This document shows, one piece after another, positions 1 through 13,100 of a stretch of DNA of 64,000 bases; positions within the stretch are counted from its first letter, which is position 1, and each line of letters starts with the position of its first letter. This DNA is from Hyphochytrium catenoides (lineage: Eukaryota; Sar; Hyphochytriomycetes; Hyphochytriales; Hyphochytriaceae). The stretch lies in assembly GCA_900088475.1 (NCBI GenBank), contig FLMG01000727.1:17693-81692 (forward strand). Reading direction: 5' to 3'. The notes below the pieces were generated by a model, which had not been told where the DNA came from, ran no database searches, and worked only from the letters and a program-made list of their open reading frames with translations. A program made the position numbers and the translations under genes.

Positions 1-3000
1 TTTTCATGCAAGAGTGATACTTGCCCCCGATATGGTCGTGCAGGAGCTTCAGCGTCTGAAGTGTCTTATCCATGCCAAGATCTAAGTAAGAAAGGATTAC
101 CCCGAGTAGGATAGCACTCGGAAGTCTGATGCTCTGCGTGGATGCCAAATCTGTAGAGTCTGCTGCTTTGATAAAGCCTATCAGCTTGCCTACCAAGGAG
201 GAGCGCTCTCCTTCCTGAAGCATTGGTATTTGATTCCCATTAGCCCTTGCGCGGCTCTGCTGTAGAAGTAAGGCCAGGTGCTTCGTTGCAGAAGTCAGAA
301 TTGGCATCCGCTGTGGCTGCGAATTCAATGCAACCACCTTCACAGGGAAGCAGAGGATTGTTCTCAAGAGATACTGATGCGCTTCACTCTTAAGTCTCAA
401 GAGTAAGAGCAAACGCAGAACGTTACAGTAGCACTCATTGTGCCCCAGAACTGTAGCAATATAGCCACAGCGCCATAAAAGACTTCTCATGCGGCCACTT
501 AGTAGGAGAGACGATAACTCCTTGACTTGACTCCGGTCGACAGTCAAGACCTTGGCAACAAAGCCCAAGATGTGCGAGAGTATAGCGGCTAGAGTTCCTG
601 CTTGTCGGTACGAAGGGGGTAACTTCCTGAGTTGTTTAGAAAAGTAATCCTTCTTTTTTGCCAGGGCTTTGGATTTAGAGCCAATCTTTCCGCTAGCAGC
701 CTCCCATTCTTCTTGGCATTCTCGCTAAAGAGAGAGTTACCCAAAGTGTTAGACGTCCATGACTGACGAATGTGTGAGCCGACTGGCCTGCAAACCTCAA
801 TAACTTCCTTTTCTGGCTCACTAGGATTTGACGAGGTCACTGAATCCTCAGCCCAATATTGATCATCGAACAGTTCGCGGATGATGTACGCTTCGGGTCT
901 GCGTACAGTCACTTAGCTCTGCCTGCGACCCTATCACATGAGAAGCTTACCTGTCAATGTCGATGGCCGTGATTTCAAGCACATCGCAGAGAAACGATAC
1001 TCCTGAGACAGCTTCCGCGGCACGATAGAAGCAGTCGATAATGATATCTACAACGCTTCTCTGCTCTCCGCCTCCGGTATCCTGCCAAGCACCAAAACAA
1101 AGGTTTAGACTAAACCTTCGGAGAATGAGATGTCAACCCTCATAAACCTTCATTGCCTTTCACTGGATCCATATCCTACTGGATAAATCGGGCCTTCCGC
1201 CCCTCCCCTACCTTCAATTTCGAGACTATCGCTTCCAGCACGTCTCGATAAAGAGTCAATCGGTTCGTTGAGGACAAAGTTTTCTTGATCTCACTCAGGA
1301 TATCCTGAGCAACCTGCTTGGAGCTACTGTCATCACTTACAGTCTCCTTGCCTTCCAAGAGTCTATATTTTTCTCGGATCTTTTTGATCGAGAATGAGCG
1401 CAAAAGTTCGCTTATTTTGCTCTCGATCGTTGCAGGATGAATGACCGTGTCCTTGCTGCAGTTAGGAAGCCTAAGAGACATACTATCTACGTCATGAGAT
1501 TCGCCAATTGGTCTCTGTTGTTGTTCCTCATCCCCATTCATGCTGAGAACACGACAAGAGGATTTAGCAGCATCGCTACTGCTCTGCCCAACCTCACAAA
1601 GCTTTCCTTTACCGCTCTCTTTACAAGGGCTGATTGTCCTCGATGTTCGCTGGCAAGCCAAGAGTTTTGTTAGCTCGTCCTGGCATAGGCGTAGTGACTC
1701 CTCAGAAGAGGAGATCTCACGCAAGAGGATCTCCATGCGTGCTCGCAACCACCAGTAACGAACAATCAAAGGTGCATCAGTATCTGAACCTAGGTTGCCG
1801 CGGCTTATTGCTCCGAGGAAACCTTGGAGGCCCGTGTCACAACGAGCAAGGGCACGCTGGTCCCAGGCGTTGGACTCATAGAGGTCAAAAGATAACTCCG
1901 CAATCATAAGCCAGACTTCTGGTTCCAGTGGCGTATCCAATCCTCGGCAGTCAAAGAGTTTCGAGATTATGATTGGTGAATCATCCGACAACTTCAGGCG
2001 TGTTATAATGCGGGCGGTCCAAGCTAAGTACCTGGCTATCCAGGCCTGTGAGAGGGAACTGTTTCAGCAAGCCCAAATGCAAATTTGGGCCCATGACGTC
2101 CAATGTTCACTTACTTTGAGTGAATAACCTTCCGTCTTGACAAACTTTAACGAAAGATTCTTCTCCTCTTTATAGTCTCTTCGGAAGAGAGACGGTTCTT
2201 TTGGGGCAACGTTCTGCATGTTAGGAATGTGCTCAAATTGGGTGACATCCACCTCGTCCATTAGAGGCTGCCAGTCAAAATCTTCGCCAAACCTCTCATC
2301 AACCTGAATGCCATCTAAGAGTGCGAACTGCAACTGATATCTAATGTCAGTTTCCTTTTTCAGTGCCAACTGGGCCTCATGATCAGCTTTCAGCTTCTCT
2401 TGCATTCTTCTTGAAACGCGCCTCTGATCTGTGGGTACAGTGGACTTTTGACTCCTTGTGGAACTTGAGGGCGTAGGCATCCGCGGTCGATTCACCTTCG
2501 GGGCGCTCTTTGGCTCCGAATCTTTTGTCCGCACACTATCTTCCTCTTCAAATTTCCTTCTGGGAGACTCTTTACCATGCTCTGTCTCTTTTATAGAGGC
2601 ATCCTCCTTTTCTTCCTCCACATCATCGGTTGCGAGAGGAACTTCTAACATCCGTAGCAACACCTCGTTTTCTGGTGACTGGCTGGCGTGCTCAAGTAGG
2701 ACGGAGCCAATAGCATCCCACGTAGGCTGCGGAATAAGTAGTACGCTCCCGGTTCCCTGTGACGCGGTTGGAGATACGGTGGCCTCATCTTTTGACCTAT
2801 ATGCTCCCCGGTTAATTTGCATTCTGTGGTACGCTAATATGACACAGCCAGACCTGTGAAGTATGGGCGTTGATCTTCCTGATAGACGGCACCTCTTCTC
2901 GGACTGGTCCAAAAGCTTGTCTAGATCTCTGGGGCGCTTTCCTCCATTATAAAAGCTTCCCAGGTATTGCGCAACCCTTCTCCAGGCCTTCCAGTCCTAG

Positions 3001-3850
3001 CACCATTACTCTATCAGAGGCCGTAATAGTCATATCTACGGAGGCTCAACAGAAGTCCCGATCCCGTTACCTTGAGTTTTAGCAGCACATCACACAGTTT
3101 TGAAAGTGACGGTTTATGATTGGGCACCAAAGATATCGCTTGCTCGAGGGCATAGCGGCAGAGAGAGTATCTGCAGACATGAAGGATTACTGCTCCTTTC
3201 TGATGCCGGCGGTACTAGTCACCTCTCAGCATCCATACCTCCTTTCTACCTCAGCGGCCTTGGCGAAATCGTACCACATCGTCACATCAGTGTCGTCAAT
3301 CTCAGACGCTTGTAAATAGTGATGGAGAGCTTCCCCTGTAAGCCCTAATGAGACCTCTGCAGCAGCCAAATGCCGCAAACAGAGATAAACAAGGCGGCTT
3401 TCCAAAGATAGATTCTGGGAGCCAGGAGCGGGTCGGTCAGAGGGAGTACGCTGTACCATCTTCGCTCATCTCGGTCAAAAATCTAAGGGCTTACCTGGTG
3501 AATCCGATCAACCTTTGTTATGGCTCCTTCGATCACTTCCTTATAAAGCCTGCAGGCCTCTTGAAGCTAGGAAGGAATGTTTAGGCCAATAATTCTAAGA
3601 GATGTCTTCCAATGACTGAATGTACCTGCGTTCTGTCTCCAGAGTTATGTAGCTTTATAGCCTGCTGGTAGATATTGGCCCTCGCCGCTTCCTAGGCATA
3701 ATTTTGAGAACGAAGTCTTCCACAGGTCCTGTACATAGTCTAACCTTGGCTTCTTGCGTGATAATGTTCGCCGAGGGTGGCACTTCTTCCTGGTCCACGG
3801 CATCAGTAACCGCGGTCCAGTCACCCTAGAAAGAACGACATCATGAGTTC
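1..3850 (-). CDS. HIR3/CABIN1-like histone chaperone subunit (partial, 3' end off window)
   Basis: Probable subunit of the HIR histone H3.3 deposition complex in the nucleus. Several exons can be read on the minus strand with GT-AG borders. They are about 3770-3840, 3620-3700, 3490-3560 and 3226-3459 (a TPR-like exon reading ALHHYLQASEIDDTDVTMWY), then about 2100-2900, 1176-1991, 950-1082, 590-912, and an exon open from about 600 to the window edge. The 2.1-2.9 kb exon has an acidic/serine-rich stretch followed by QRRVSRRMQEKLK, which resembles the basic 'RRSxRL' segment of plant and animal CABIN1 homologues. The 1.2-2.0 kb exon carries the RYWWLRARMEILL helix, also typical of that family. 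The extreme 5' exon and start codon are not resolved, and the C-terminal part lies beyond base 1. Family assignment rests on the TPR order and these motifs. Another large TPR scaffold is possible. Confidence 0.5.
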
Positions 3851-4110
3851 GAGGTCATCCCCATCGTAAGCACATTGATTCCCACGTATATCCAACCATC
3901 TTTCAGATCAAGAGTCCTTTGGCTTTCGCTGTCTTTTTGGCGCAGTGGTGTTCCTCTGCATCACCGTCCGCCGTCTCTTTTTGGCAGCCTCCAGAGCACC
4001 TAGAGATAGAATCACATTTTCTTCGTACTGCCGTGCATGCACCAATGACGGTGTTATAACTTGAGATCAGCTTCTATGTCGCCGACGTAATATAGCTTCA
4101 GGCGCCGCCT

Positions 4111-4183
4111 GCAACAGGAGCAGCAGCACGCAGCAGCAGCAGCACGAGCAGCAGCAGCGCGAGCAGCAGCAGCACCACCACGA
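4111..4183. repeat. imperfect CAG/AGC trinucleotide repeat
   Basis: About 73 bases of near-perfect AGC/CAG triplets interrupted by ACG and GCG units. It lies just upstream of the HIR3/CABIN1-like gene and is not inside any coding exon I could build. On the plus strand one frame would read as a Gln-rich run, but the surrounding frame is closed. Triplet tracts of this kind commonly vary in length between strains. Confidence 0.8.
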
Positions 4184-4696
4184 TAGTAGAACTTTCTAGC
4201 CGATGTCAGAACTCTTTTTACCCTTCAGAACTAGGAAGTACTTGGGCTCTTCAAGTGAGAATCGTTGGCGTTAGCGGACTCTGACAGGTCTCAGGTCTCA
4301 AGAGCTTGTTTGCTGAGTGTCATCTGCGTTTGCTAGCATGTGAGACTGGGCCATCACAAGCGGCGGAAGATTCCCTTTTCAAGAGCTCTCTACTTGTACC
4401 CTTCCTTGGTGAAGCCTTGAGGCAACCCTAGGTTCTACGTCGCGGCTACACTTTTTTACCAGGTGGTTGTCTGCCTAACAGAGCCGCTGCCAGCGGAAGC
4501 GTGAGGGTTCGTCGTGAGTCCGCCGACGCCCCAACGTAGGATCGCCGATACTCCCTATCATTCAGCTCCAGGTGCAACTATATATTCTTGCGGAATGCAG
4601 CCTCAGCAGCATTCCCCTCTCTCCCCAACTCCACCTATCACACGCCCACCTGGCACCGTGATCATAGACTTTACTACTTGTTGATAACACTCGACG

Positions 4697-5075
4697 ATGG
4701 TAGTTAAGGTTTACCTGACAACAACCGCAATCTTGCAAGGACCACGCTCATCCCACCAAGAGGGCGGTGATGACCAGCGACCCACAATGAGTCCACGCAA
4801 CAAGTCTCCTACCACTACTGATCGGGATGGTAAGGAAGAAGCACTTTGGCACAACCCTTGAGAAAATCTTTCAGATATAGGCTCTTCTTGAGGTTGTCAA
4901 AGGGCGTGGCGATGTCTCAGGGCTTCTGCACATGGCGGATTTATACGAATCGTTGTTTCATTCTCTGGTTGAACACGTACCCTTCTTGTCCTTTGACCAG
5001 ACGCTTTTGCTACTCCGCCCGGCTTGTGAGCTTATGAGCTTCCTGAATGCTTTCAAAGCAACCTCCAAGCCCTGA
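4697..5075 (+). CDS. candidate small two-exon protein, 101 aa, unknown function
   Basis: I do not recognise this gene. Exon 1 (4697-4829) starts MVVKVYLTTTAILQG and stays open to a GTAAGG donor. Exon 2 (4903-5075) follows an AAAG acceptor and reads through a leucine-rich helix (SLVEHVPFLSFDQTLLLLRP) to TGA. The two exons are phase-compatible (133 + 173 nt = 102 codons). The middle is polar and Ser/Thr/Asp-rich, and the C-terminal half is amphipathic and helical. The exon-2 reading frame looks far more protein-like than chance, but the true 5' end could lie further upstream. It lies between the HIR3/CABIN1-like gene and the FYVE-SEC14 gene, both on the opposite strand. Confidence 0.4.
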
Positions 5076-5515
5076 GAAGGGCTGGCTGGGATAGTGCGAC
5101 AGCTCTGTTTTTGAGGAAGATGCATTTAGAGTCGAATGAGAACAAGTGCCAGCAGCAAGGGTGAAAAGGGTGACGCAGTTTGGATAGATGGTTAAGATCT
5201 ATGAAGGGTGTACGCACTAACCTCAACCTGTAGACGAGTAAGCCAACTCAAAATTAGTGTTGATGCTCTTTGCTGTTACAATGGACTTATGTTACTATCT
5301 TTACGAAGCTTGATCTGCAAAGCGAATAAGCTTGGCATCTCATGCGACATAGGGCAAGATGAGTCTACATTATTGAGCATCCTTTCTATTATCTTCAATG
5401 AGCAGCCTGAGCTGCTAACTACCGGCGCCAGCTGCCAGCACGAGGACAGCAGTCACATGATTCTTCCGAGCGTAGAGTAGATCTTCGGAGTCCCGGACGG
5501 CACAGAAATCGGATC

Positions 5516-8500
5516 CTATGAGGTACAAGCCCCTTTGCAGTCAAGATTCGACAAAGCGGTCTTTGTGATGCAGTCCACATGTCGTCGAAGCTCAACCTCA
5601 TCTGGCGAATCCCAAAAGCATCCGCGAGGGCCACAACGGCATGTCCCGCCGTACTCCTCAGGCAAAGCATCCGCGTCGATGTGCTGCAGAAGGACCTCCT
5701 TGATCTCTTTTCCCTTCAAGACAAAGGTCTGCCGACCAGTTCAAAAGAAGATGAGAGTCAGCTCCACTTTACTTGCGCAAGACAATAAGTCCTTTAAAGC
5801 TTGTACCTTATCCCGAGTCTTCTGGGAGACCATTGGTGCGCATAACTTCCAGATTATATTGAACCAGCTTGGAGGATTGACGATGAAGATCTAGGCAGCA
5901 CAAGTCGGGTTAGATCACAGGGTCAGCGCAGCCATTGTACCCCTAATCGTACCTTTGCACCCCTTTCAGGGTAATTATCGCCGACCAATTGGCCTGCTTT
6001 TTTCATGAAGTTTAGGACCTCGCCCGCTAGGTCGCCCATACTGACTCCATCTATGTCAAGAATTCTTGAGTAGCAACCATGAGGTAAGGGCCGTGGGTCA
6101 ATCTTTTGGATCTGGTACTCCATTAGGAAAACGGTGTGATAAAGAATTGCTTCCTCGCTTATGCCCTGGTCCGTAAGAACCTACGAAAAAGACCAATGAG
6201 GACGATAAATACCAAGGAACCATAGAGAAGCTCACGTCGAGACATTAAGAAGCTTGACTTTGGGCCCAGTCAATAGCAAGATTGCATAGGTAACATAGGA
6301 GTCTAGTGACCCACCTTAAGAAACTCCCTCATAGTTCCGGACTTATCAATGACCAAGTAGTTCCCATTCTTGTCTCTCTTGTGCACAGCATGGGGCCAGG
6401 CCTCCTTGATCTACAAAGTAAGAGAAGGCAAAGGGAGGGGTCTGTGGACGGCAGGCGGGGTTTGAATCTGGCGGACGGACGTACCGCATAAAAGTGTGGT
6501 TGTGGCATCTGTAAGACGTTGTCTATATTCCTGGCTTTCCTCCAGGCTAGAGTCTTCTGGTACCTTCTCTTTGCCTCTCTGATGCCTCCCTGATCACGGG
6601 TACCTTCAATGAACCTGTGGATAGAGCTTCTCAGCTACCTGACAGGTCTTTAAAGAGGACAAAGTAGTATCTTACCTCTCGTCTACATCCTCGTCCCTCA
6701 TTTCATCGCCATCAGCAGCTTCAACCACCCTCACTTTGACCAATTCAAGCTGCCAGTCTCTTTTCTTTCGCGGAGAGCGATATGAGTGGATGGCCATCAC
6801 CAACTCTAGCAAGCACAGCGTCGGTATTAGCCGGATCAGAAGCAAGACCGAACAAAATCTAGTGAAGGATCGCTCACCCCGAATACTTCTAGACAAGTAG
6901 ACCAGACCCGAGATCCATAGCACTATGAGCACAAAGAACTGCATGCCCGAGATAGAGAAGTAAAATGTAGATAATAGTAAAAGGAGAAATCCAGTGCTAA
7001 GCTCGGTCTTGAAATTTGACATTGAGGGCACGCCAGTGCTGACAAGCCTGCCGGCTAAAGCGTTGACGGTAATGACTAGCTTCAGCCCAGTGTACTCGCG
7101 CTACAAAGCAGGAGGTATAAGCGGGGGCGATCCCGACACGGACTTGACCAATGAAAAGGCCATGATAACATAGTAAGAGATAAGCAAGTCTACAGAGGAG
7201 ACCTCAGAGGGTGAGCTTGGGGCTCATAAGGAAGAGGGTGGTAGGAGAGTAGGTGGTTGGAAGTCAGAATTGCTCGAAGAGACATTAGATGGGCGGTACG
7301 CTACCTTATTCGCATAAACCCCGGCCTCCACAGCAAAGTCTTTGCCGTTCCGGTTCTCATCCAGAAGGTCATACTCTATTCGAGCTACCGCTGTCCCTCT
7401 AAAACTGGCGAGATATATACGAATTTCTGACGACCCTTCGAGCAGCTGGACGTGAAACTTCTCTCCTATAAACTCATGCAAGGAGGAAGCTACCACTCGC
7501 TCTAAAGGAGGATCCAGGGAGATATCTACTTCAGAGAGTGCCACCAGGGAGATGTCCTGATCCGTAGGACCCCAGATCAATTGGTTCATTGCAGCAATGT
7601 ATTTGCTCCTTGTCTCCATTATTCGATCGAATAATTCGACAGCATCTTCCGCCGTAGGAGCCCGCAGCCGGTTCACCCTATCATGAATCGATGCATATGA
7701 ATACCATCAATACCACCAAGAGATACAATGAAGCAGTGATCAAAGCGATTCGACCGAATAATAAGAGATTGCACAGCCTAACGGCATAGTCCGATAGACA
7801 AAATAAACGGGGAGGAGATAGCTGACCTGCCGTCAAAACGAAATATGGTGATAACCCTTGGGAACTCCTTGTCTATCTCCACCTCCACCATGTCCATGAG
7901 GTTGAGAATGAACTTATTCTCGCCCAGCTCAGACTTGGCGGATGGTTTGAAGAGGAAGAGATCCATATGTGTGAGGAAATAAACACGGTCTTTCCATAAA
8001 GCTACGTGAGGCAGCATCGTTAGAACGGGCTTAGAGAACTGTCATGGACTGAGTCTTCGGGGTGATATCTGCGACTCCTTTTGCATACACCTACAGCTAA
8101 CAACTAGGAGACATTTCTGTCCTCACCCCTTTCATCTGGCATCCCTACTCTCTCTCAGTACAATGTCTATCTCTGGGGATTGTCCCACTACGACGCTATT
8201 ACCTGTGTTCGCGTTCAGTGTGTGTGAGACCAAAGCTCTATTTGCGAGACCAAAAGTCCCAATATGAACAACAGAATCCGCAATCGTAGCCTGCCACTCG
8301 ATCGAGCCTGTCGCAATGACGCCCTTCAGCGCTGTTGATTCTTCGCCAAGCTGGTGATGGTTCAATGGCTAGACGGAAGATAAGGTAGCGTTATGATCCT
8401 CTCATTATAAAGAATCCACGCAAGTCTCACCGGCGACGTTGTCAAAAGAGACTTGACACAACTGTCACAAACGCGAACCTCAGTCTTGAAACCAAATTTC

Positions 8501-9125
8501 CTAATCGTCGAGAGCACTGTTGGCCTCTCAAGCAGCAATCCGGAGAGGAGCTTTGGCGATAAAGAAAGGTACTTACGGTAACATAATAAAGTTTGAGCCG
8601 TGTGATAGGCATATGGATGCTCCACAGTTGCGACAATGATGCTAGGAAAAGAGAAGTGAAAGCTCAGCGCCTCGGAGACCTGATAAAGCAATGGAGAAAA
8701 GCAAAATGAGTGGGACCTACACGAAGCCATAGCCTCTGAAGATGTGTGTTGCAGATTTTGCAGTAGTCACTATCGGACATTGGGGGCGGCTTCAAGAACT
8801 TTCCACTTGAAGGCCCAAGTGGTCCAGAGTTTTGAGGCGGTTCTGATTCACGGTCTGATTCACGCTCCGAGCTGCTGTCCTTTAGACGCTTCAGGTTCCG
8901 AAAGAAGCCGCGCATCTCTTCTTGTAAGTTGGGTGCCTCCATGAATCTCTTGGCCTTCTCGAAGCGTGTCTCGGAAAGGCGTGATGAATCCGAAGACCGT
9001 CGGCTCGTCGATCTTCTGAAAAGCGAGACACCCAGGCTGTGGCTTTGCCCTGAGGCCGGCATCCCGTCCAGGGCAGCTGCTGGTGCTTCTGCGGCCATAG
9101 TCTTGGCGACAAAAGTGTGGGTCAC
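5516..9125 (-). CDS. FYVE - PH - transmembrane - SEC14 (CRAL-TRIO) lipid-transfer protein
   Basis: Predicted phosphoinositide-binding lipid-transfer protein, likely endosomal. Exon 1 (9125 down) encodes a Ser/Arg-rich leader and CKICNTHLQRLWLR. After a GTAGGT...TAG intron the next exon (about 8650-8580) continues HHCRNCGASIC, completing the RHHCRNCG signature of a FYVE zinc finger, and RVCDSCVKSL closes it. A PH-like domain follows (8017-7600, WKDRVYFLTHMDLFLFKPS ... AEDAVELFDRIME). Next comes a hydrophobic segment (about 7030-6890, FFVLIVLWISGLVYL). Then a CRAL-TRIO N region (AKRRYQKTLAWRKA, about 6600-6540) and a full SEC14 lobe: YLVIDKSGTMREFL, then ILDIDGVSMGDL, NPPSWFNIIWKL, and IDADALPEEYGGTC near the end. 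Stop at 5516. Some internal exon borders are approximate. The SEC14 and FYVE calls are strong, while the membrane span is inferred from hydrophobicity. Confidence 0.8.
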
Positions 9126-10104
9126 AGAAGAACCTTCAGCAGCTACAACGGCAATCTATGCTCTGACATGCGGGTGCGTTCTCCTTATTCTGCGCCTGAT
9201 GAAGCTCTCTGCTCTCACCGGCAAGCAATCAACGCTCGGCTGACCAAGGGTCGCAGAAGTTATAAGTCTCCTTATAGAGATTCTTACGTGCACGATACAG
9301 TCACGGATCACTGTGCCGCTGGCTGATAAGAAAGACAGTCTTCCACTTTACTCTCCACGCCGAACTCGTGACTCCCAACCCCCGCACGCTTCCCCCAAAA
9401 AGAACACGGTAACAGAGCAATAGCAAGACCCGAGAATAGTACCTAACTACTTATTTAGCACTTTCGGGAGAGGTAATACGTAGATTGGGGCAAAAGAAGC
9501 AGACAGGAGGAGCCTCCCTAAAACAAAGCACCGTTATCTTAGAGTTTTGCATGCAGCTGATTCCATATTTTCGTCTGTGTAGCTTAGCCTAGAGTAACCC
9601 TCCAGAAGTGGTGTGGCAGCTGAGCGGGCTGTGTTGAGTGATGTGAAAGGATTTGATGGATGATAAGAAAGGCTGCGGATGGCAGATGGCGCTTGGAAGC
9701 ACAAGCCTCGAGAAGAAGAGGGCAAGCTTCTCACTCACTTAAGCCAGCTACGAGCCCAGCATGCGGAGAGAGGGATGGCAGAGGCTGTTCAGCTGTGAAC
9801 TGTAGGTGACAGGAAAGCCCCAGACCTCGTCCTGTGGGCATATAATAGTTCTTGCTGGGTCTTTAGGACATAACATCAAGAACCTGTCTCCCTTGCTGGA
9901 CTGGAAAGCTCGCCACAGCCAGCGTCTGCGTGTCTAAGCTTCGCATGGCTAGTCTATAGCTTTCAGGCTATCCCTTCAGGCATTTCGTCTTCTGAGTTGA
10001 ATCCTCACCCCGACAAGGGCTTGCTACTGTGCATCACCCGAAGTGCACCCCTGAACCCTGCCCAAGTGCGCAAGAATCTGACGTCTTCTGTCCAAGAGGA
10101 GGAG
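9126..10104. promoter_or_regulatory. divergent intergenic region between FYVE-SEC14 and XPO5
   Basis: About 1 kb without a supportable exon on either strand. It must hold the promoters and 5' UTRs of both flanking, divergently transcribed genes. I see no clear TATA box or repeated operator-like element. Confidence 0.5.
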
Positions 10105-13100
10105 ATGGCGCTTCCACCCTCACTTGATGTTGGAGTCTATAACCGTATAGTTGCTGCGGTCGAGGTGATGCAGTCCCCGCTAACTCTAGAAAATGAACGA
10201 CGGGCAGCATACGAGGTATATTACTCTAGTGCGAGTTCTTTTGCGGCAGAACCAGCTAAAGACCTCCCTACCCACAACAGGAATTTGAAGCGTTTAAGCG
10301 ACGAGGCGACAGCGCTCAGTACGCGCTCTGGATCTTGACGTCAGCAGGTTCTATATGGCACTATTGTGATTGTTGTTGACTGCACTCTGACTTCGTTCCG
10401 TTGCTGGGGAGTAGACAAACGTGATGCCATCCGCCACTTTGCCCTCCTGGTGTTAGAGGAGCAGCTTAATCAGCGTTGGCGGAACTCCTCTCAGGAACAA
10501 CACACCTCCATGCGCCTACAGCTGTTGGAGCTATTCTCCCAAAGCAGCAAGCCTATGCTGGAGGAGAAGCAGTTTATCAAAGAGAAGCTGGTAAAGCTCA
10601 TTAGTAATGTAGCTGAAAGAGAATATCCACAGCACTGGCCTAGCTTTTTTCAAGACATGGGCCGCATATGGACGATGGGAGATACGCAGGCAGAGCTCGT
10701 GACTATGGTACTAAGAAAGTCCTAGTTACCCCCCTCAGTGCTTATTGCTTTTCCATCTCACTGCATGTTTGCTTTTGTCTAAGACGACTTTATTAACTCT
10801 AGCTAACTTTGGGTCTTAGGTTTTTCGGGACATCGCCCAAGACTGTATGTGCAACGAGTTTGCCGCAAATCTGCCGGCTGACCGTCGAAAGGATATTCTG
10901 AATGTAGGGTAGCGTCTGATGGTGCCACTTTGTTCTCCATGACTGACAAACTTCTTGCTCACATTGCACTTCGTTCATTCTTTCCGGTGGTGCTTATGAA
11001 GCGGGTTCTTGACTCTCAGACATCACCATCTAACTGCTCTTGGTCAATAACGTTAATCACATCCAGCTCAACTTCGTGTTTTCCCTCTCACTCTTGCGCA
11101 GGCGATGAATACGTTTCTCCCGGAATTTCTACCAGGAGTGTATTCCTATTTGCAGTCCCAACACCAGATGTATACCTCAGTCCTCCACTCACCGACTCAG
11201 CGCAGCCGAGATGACTTTCAGAAAAGGTAAACGTGAACTTGGTCTCTCCTCATTCGGGTTCTGGCCGAGAGTGTCTGACACTCCCCCTATAGGTTGCTGT
11301 TGATCCGCGCGATTCTAAGAATGATAGCTGAGTTTGCTGAGTGGGCACCAATAAACCTTCTGTGCGGGTCGGAGATAAACTTTGTGAGGCTCTTCACTAT
11401 TTTTCTTCCCGATCCGCATCTTCGTATGGGTAAGACGGACCCTACAGCCACTCCTTCTGCTTCTCTCTTGTTTATTCAGATTCGTGTCTTCCACCTTTCT
11501 CTTCACTATGATCAAGACCTACTTTTTGTCCTCCTCCTCTGATCGATGCAATATGAGTGTATCCTTTCCTTTCTTTTGCTTCACTAAGACAGTCATGTAC
11601 TCTTCAGAGGCTTGTGACTGTCTGCAACGAGTAGCTTCTCGCAGACTAAACACTCTAGACCATCATCCGGTGATTCAAGAGGCCATCCACTCTTTGCTTG
11701 TGGTTGCACAGAAGGTTCCCCTGGAAGGCTATGAAGATCCAGAGACGCTAACTTTCCACCACAAATATTGTGAGATGTTAGCGCAATGGGGAGAGAAGCA
11801 TCTAAGTCAACTTCGCTGCACATCCTCGTCTTCTAACTCTCGAGACGCCGAGTTAGTGTCTAGTTATCTTTCTCTGATGTGTCTCATTCTTCTCCATCCT
11901 AGCAGCAGAGTAGCTGACAGCCAGCTTTCTTTCTGGGCTTCAATCTCTAAAAATGAGGAGCTCTCTTCCTCTTCGGCTCTTGCTCCAATGGTCCCTATTG
12001 TGATGTCAAGGTTGTATGACAAACTGGCCAAGGTCAGGCTGGAAGAAGACTCGCCCTCATCTCTATGTGCTGCGGAAGAGTTCGATGATGTTTACGAGTA
12101 TCAACAATTTTTTGGAACGTTCAAGAGCCGCACAGGGCAGACGTTGAGAGTAATGTGCGCTAAGTGGCCAGTCATCGGCCTTGACCTGGCCCTCTACAAG
12201 CTTAAGGAGGTAATAGCTTCGCATCTGGAGCCTAAGGACGAAGTGACAGCCGAGGGCATAGCTACTCAGGGCTCCAAGGCCGTCCTCGCTCAAGATGCCC
12301 TCGCTTATTACCTAGATAATCTCCTCCCAGCTGTGCTTGAGGGCAAGCTGGTGAAAGAAAATACCAATTCGTACAGTGCTATCCGGCAAAAGGTCGAGGA
12401 GCTTACGACTGCCCTACTTGGCGTCAATATCGGTGATCCGGTCCTTCTTCAGCGCTACGTGCAAGCTTTGGCGTCCTTGGTGAAGTTCTACGAGCTAGAA
12501 CCACGGTACCTCACTCCTGCCTTCGAGAGGATCTTCCTATGTGTCTCTTTCGTCCATTCCGCAGATAGGCCGCAGGAAGAGAAAATCCATCAGGAGACGA
12601 TTAGTTTGCGTCGGCGGGCTGCCGCCACTCTGGTGCGGTTGAGCAAGGCTGCACCCCAGCTTATGCTTCACTGTGTGCCAGATGTTGGAAATCGCATTCT
12701 GTCCCTCATCCAGGACGGCGATAGAGTGAAACTTGCGGAAAATGAGAGAGTGACACTTTTGGAGATGCTTGTCGTTATTAGCAACTCATTCCCGCAGCAG
12801 GAACAGCAAGTTGCCTTTCTTGATGACATACTCAGGGACACCATTCAAGAATGGGCTGGAGAGAGCATGAGACAAAACGTCGCAGACCCACAACGCCTTG
12901 TCGCAGCTCTTGGCAATTTTCGGTTTTCTACTCTGGCGGTTGAGCCCTTAGAGTTTCGAGGCGGTGCCTTGTTAAGTCGGGTGCATCATATTGGGAGACG
13001 AGTGCAGCCTTCCGCACATACCGCTCATCACATCTTCAGACGGTAAGCTATTATGCTCAAAGCAGGCTAGGCCAGAAAAGCACCAGCCCGCTGGGTAGCG

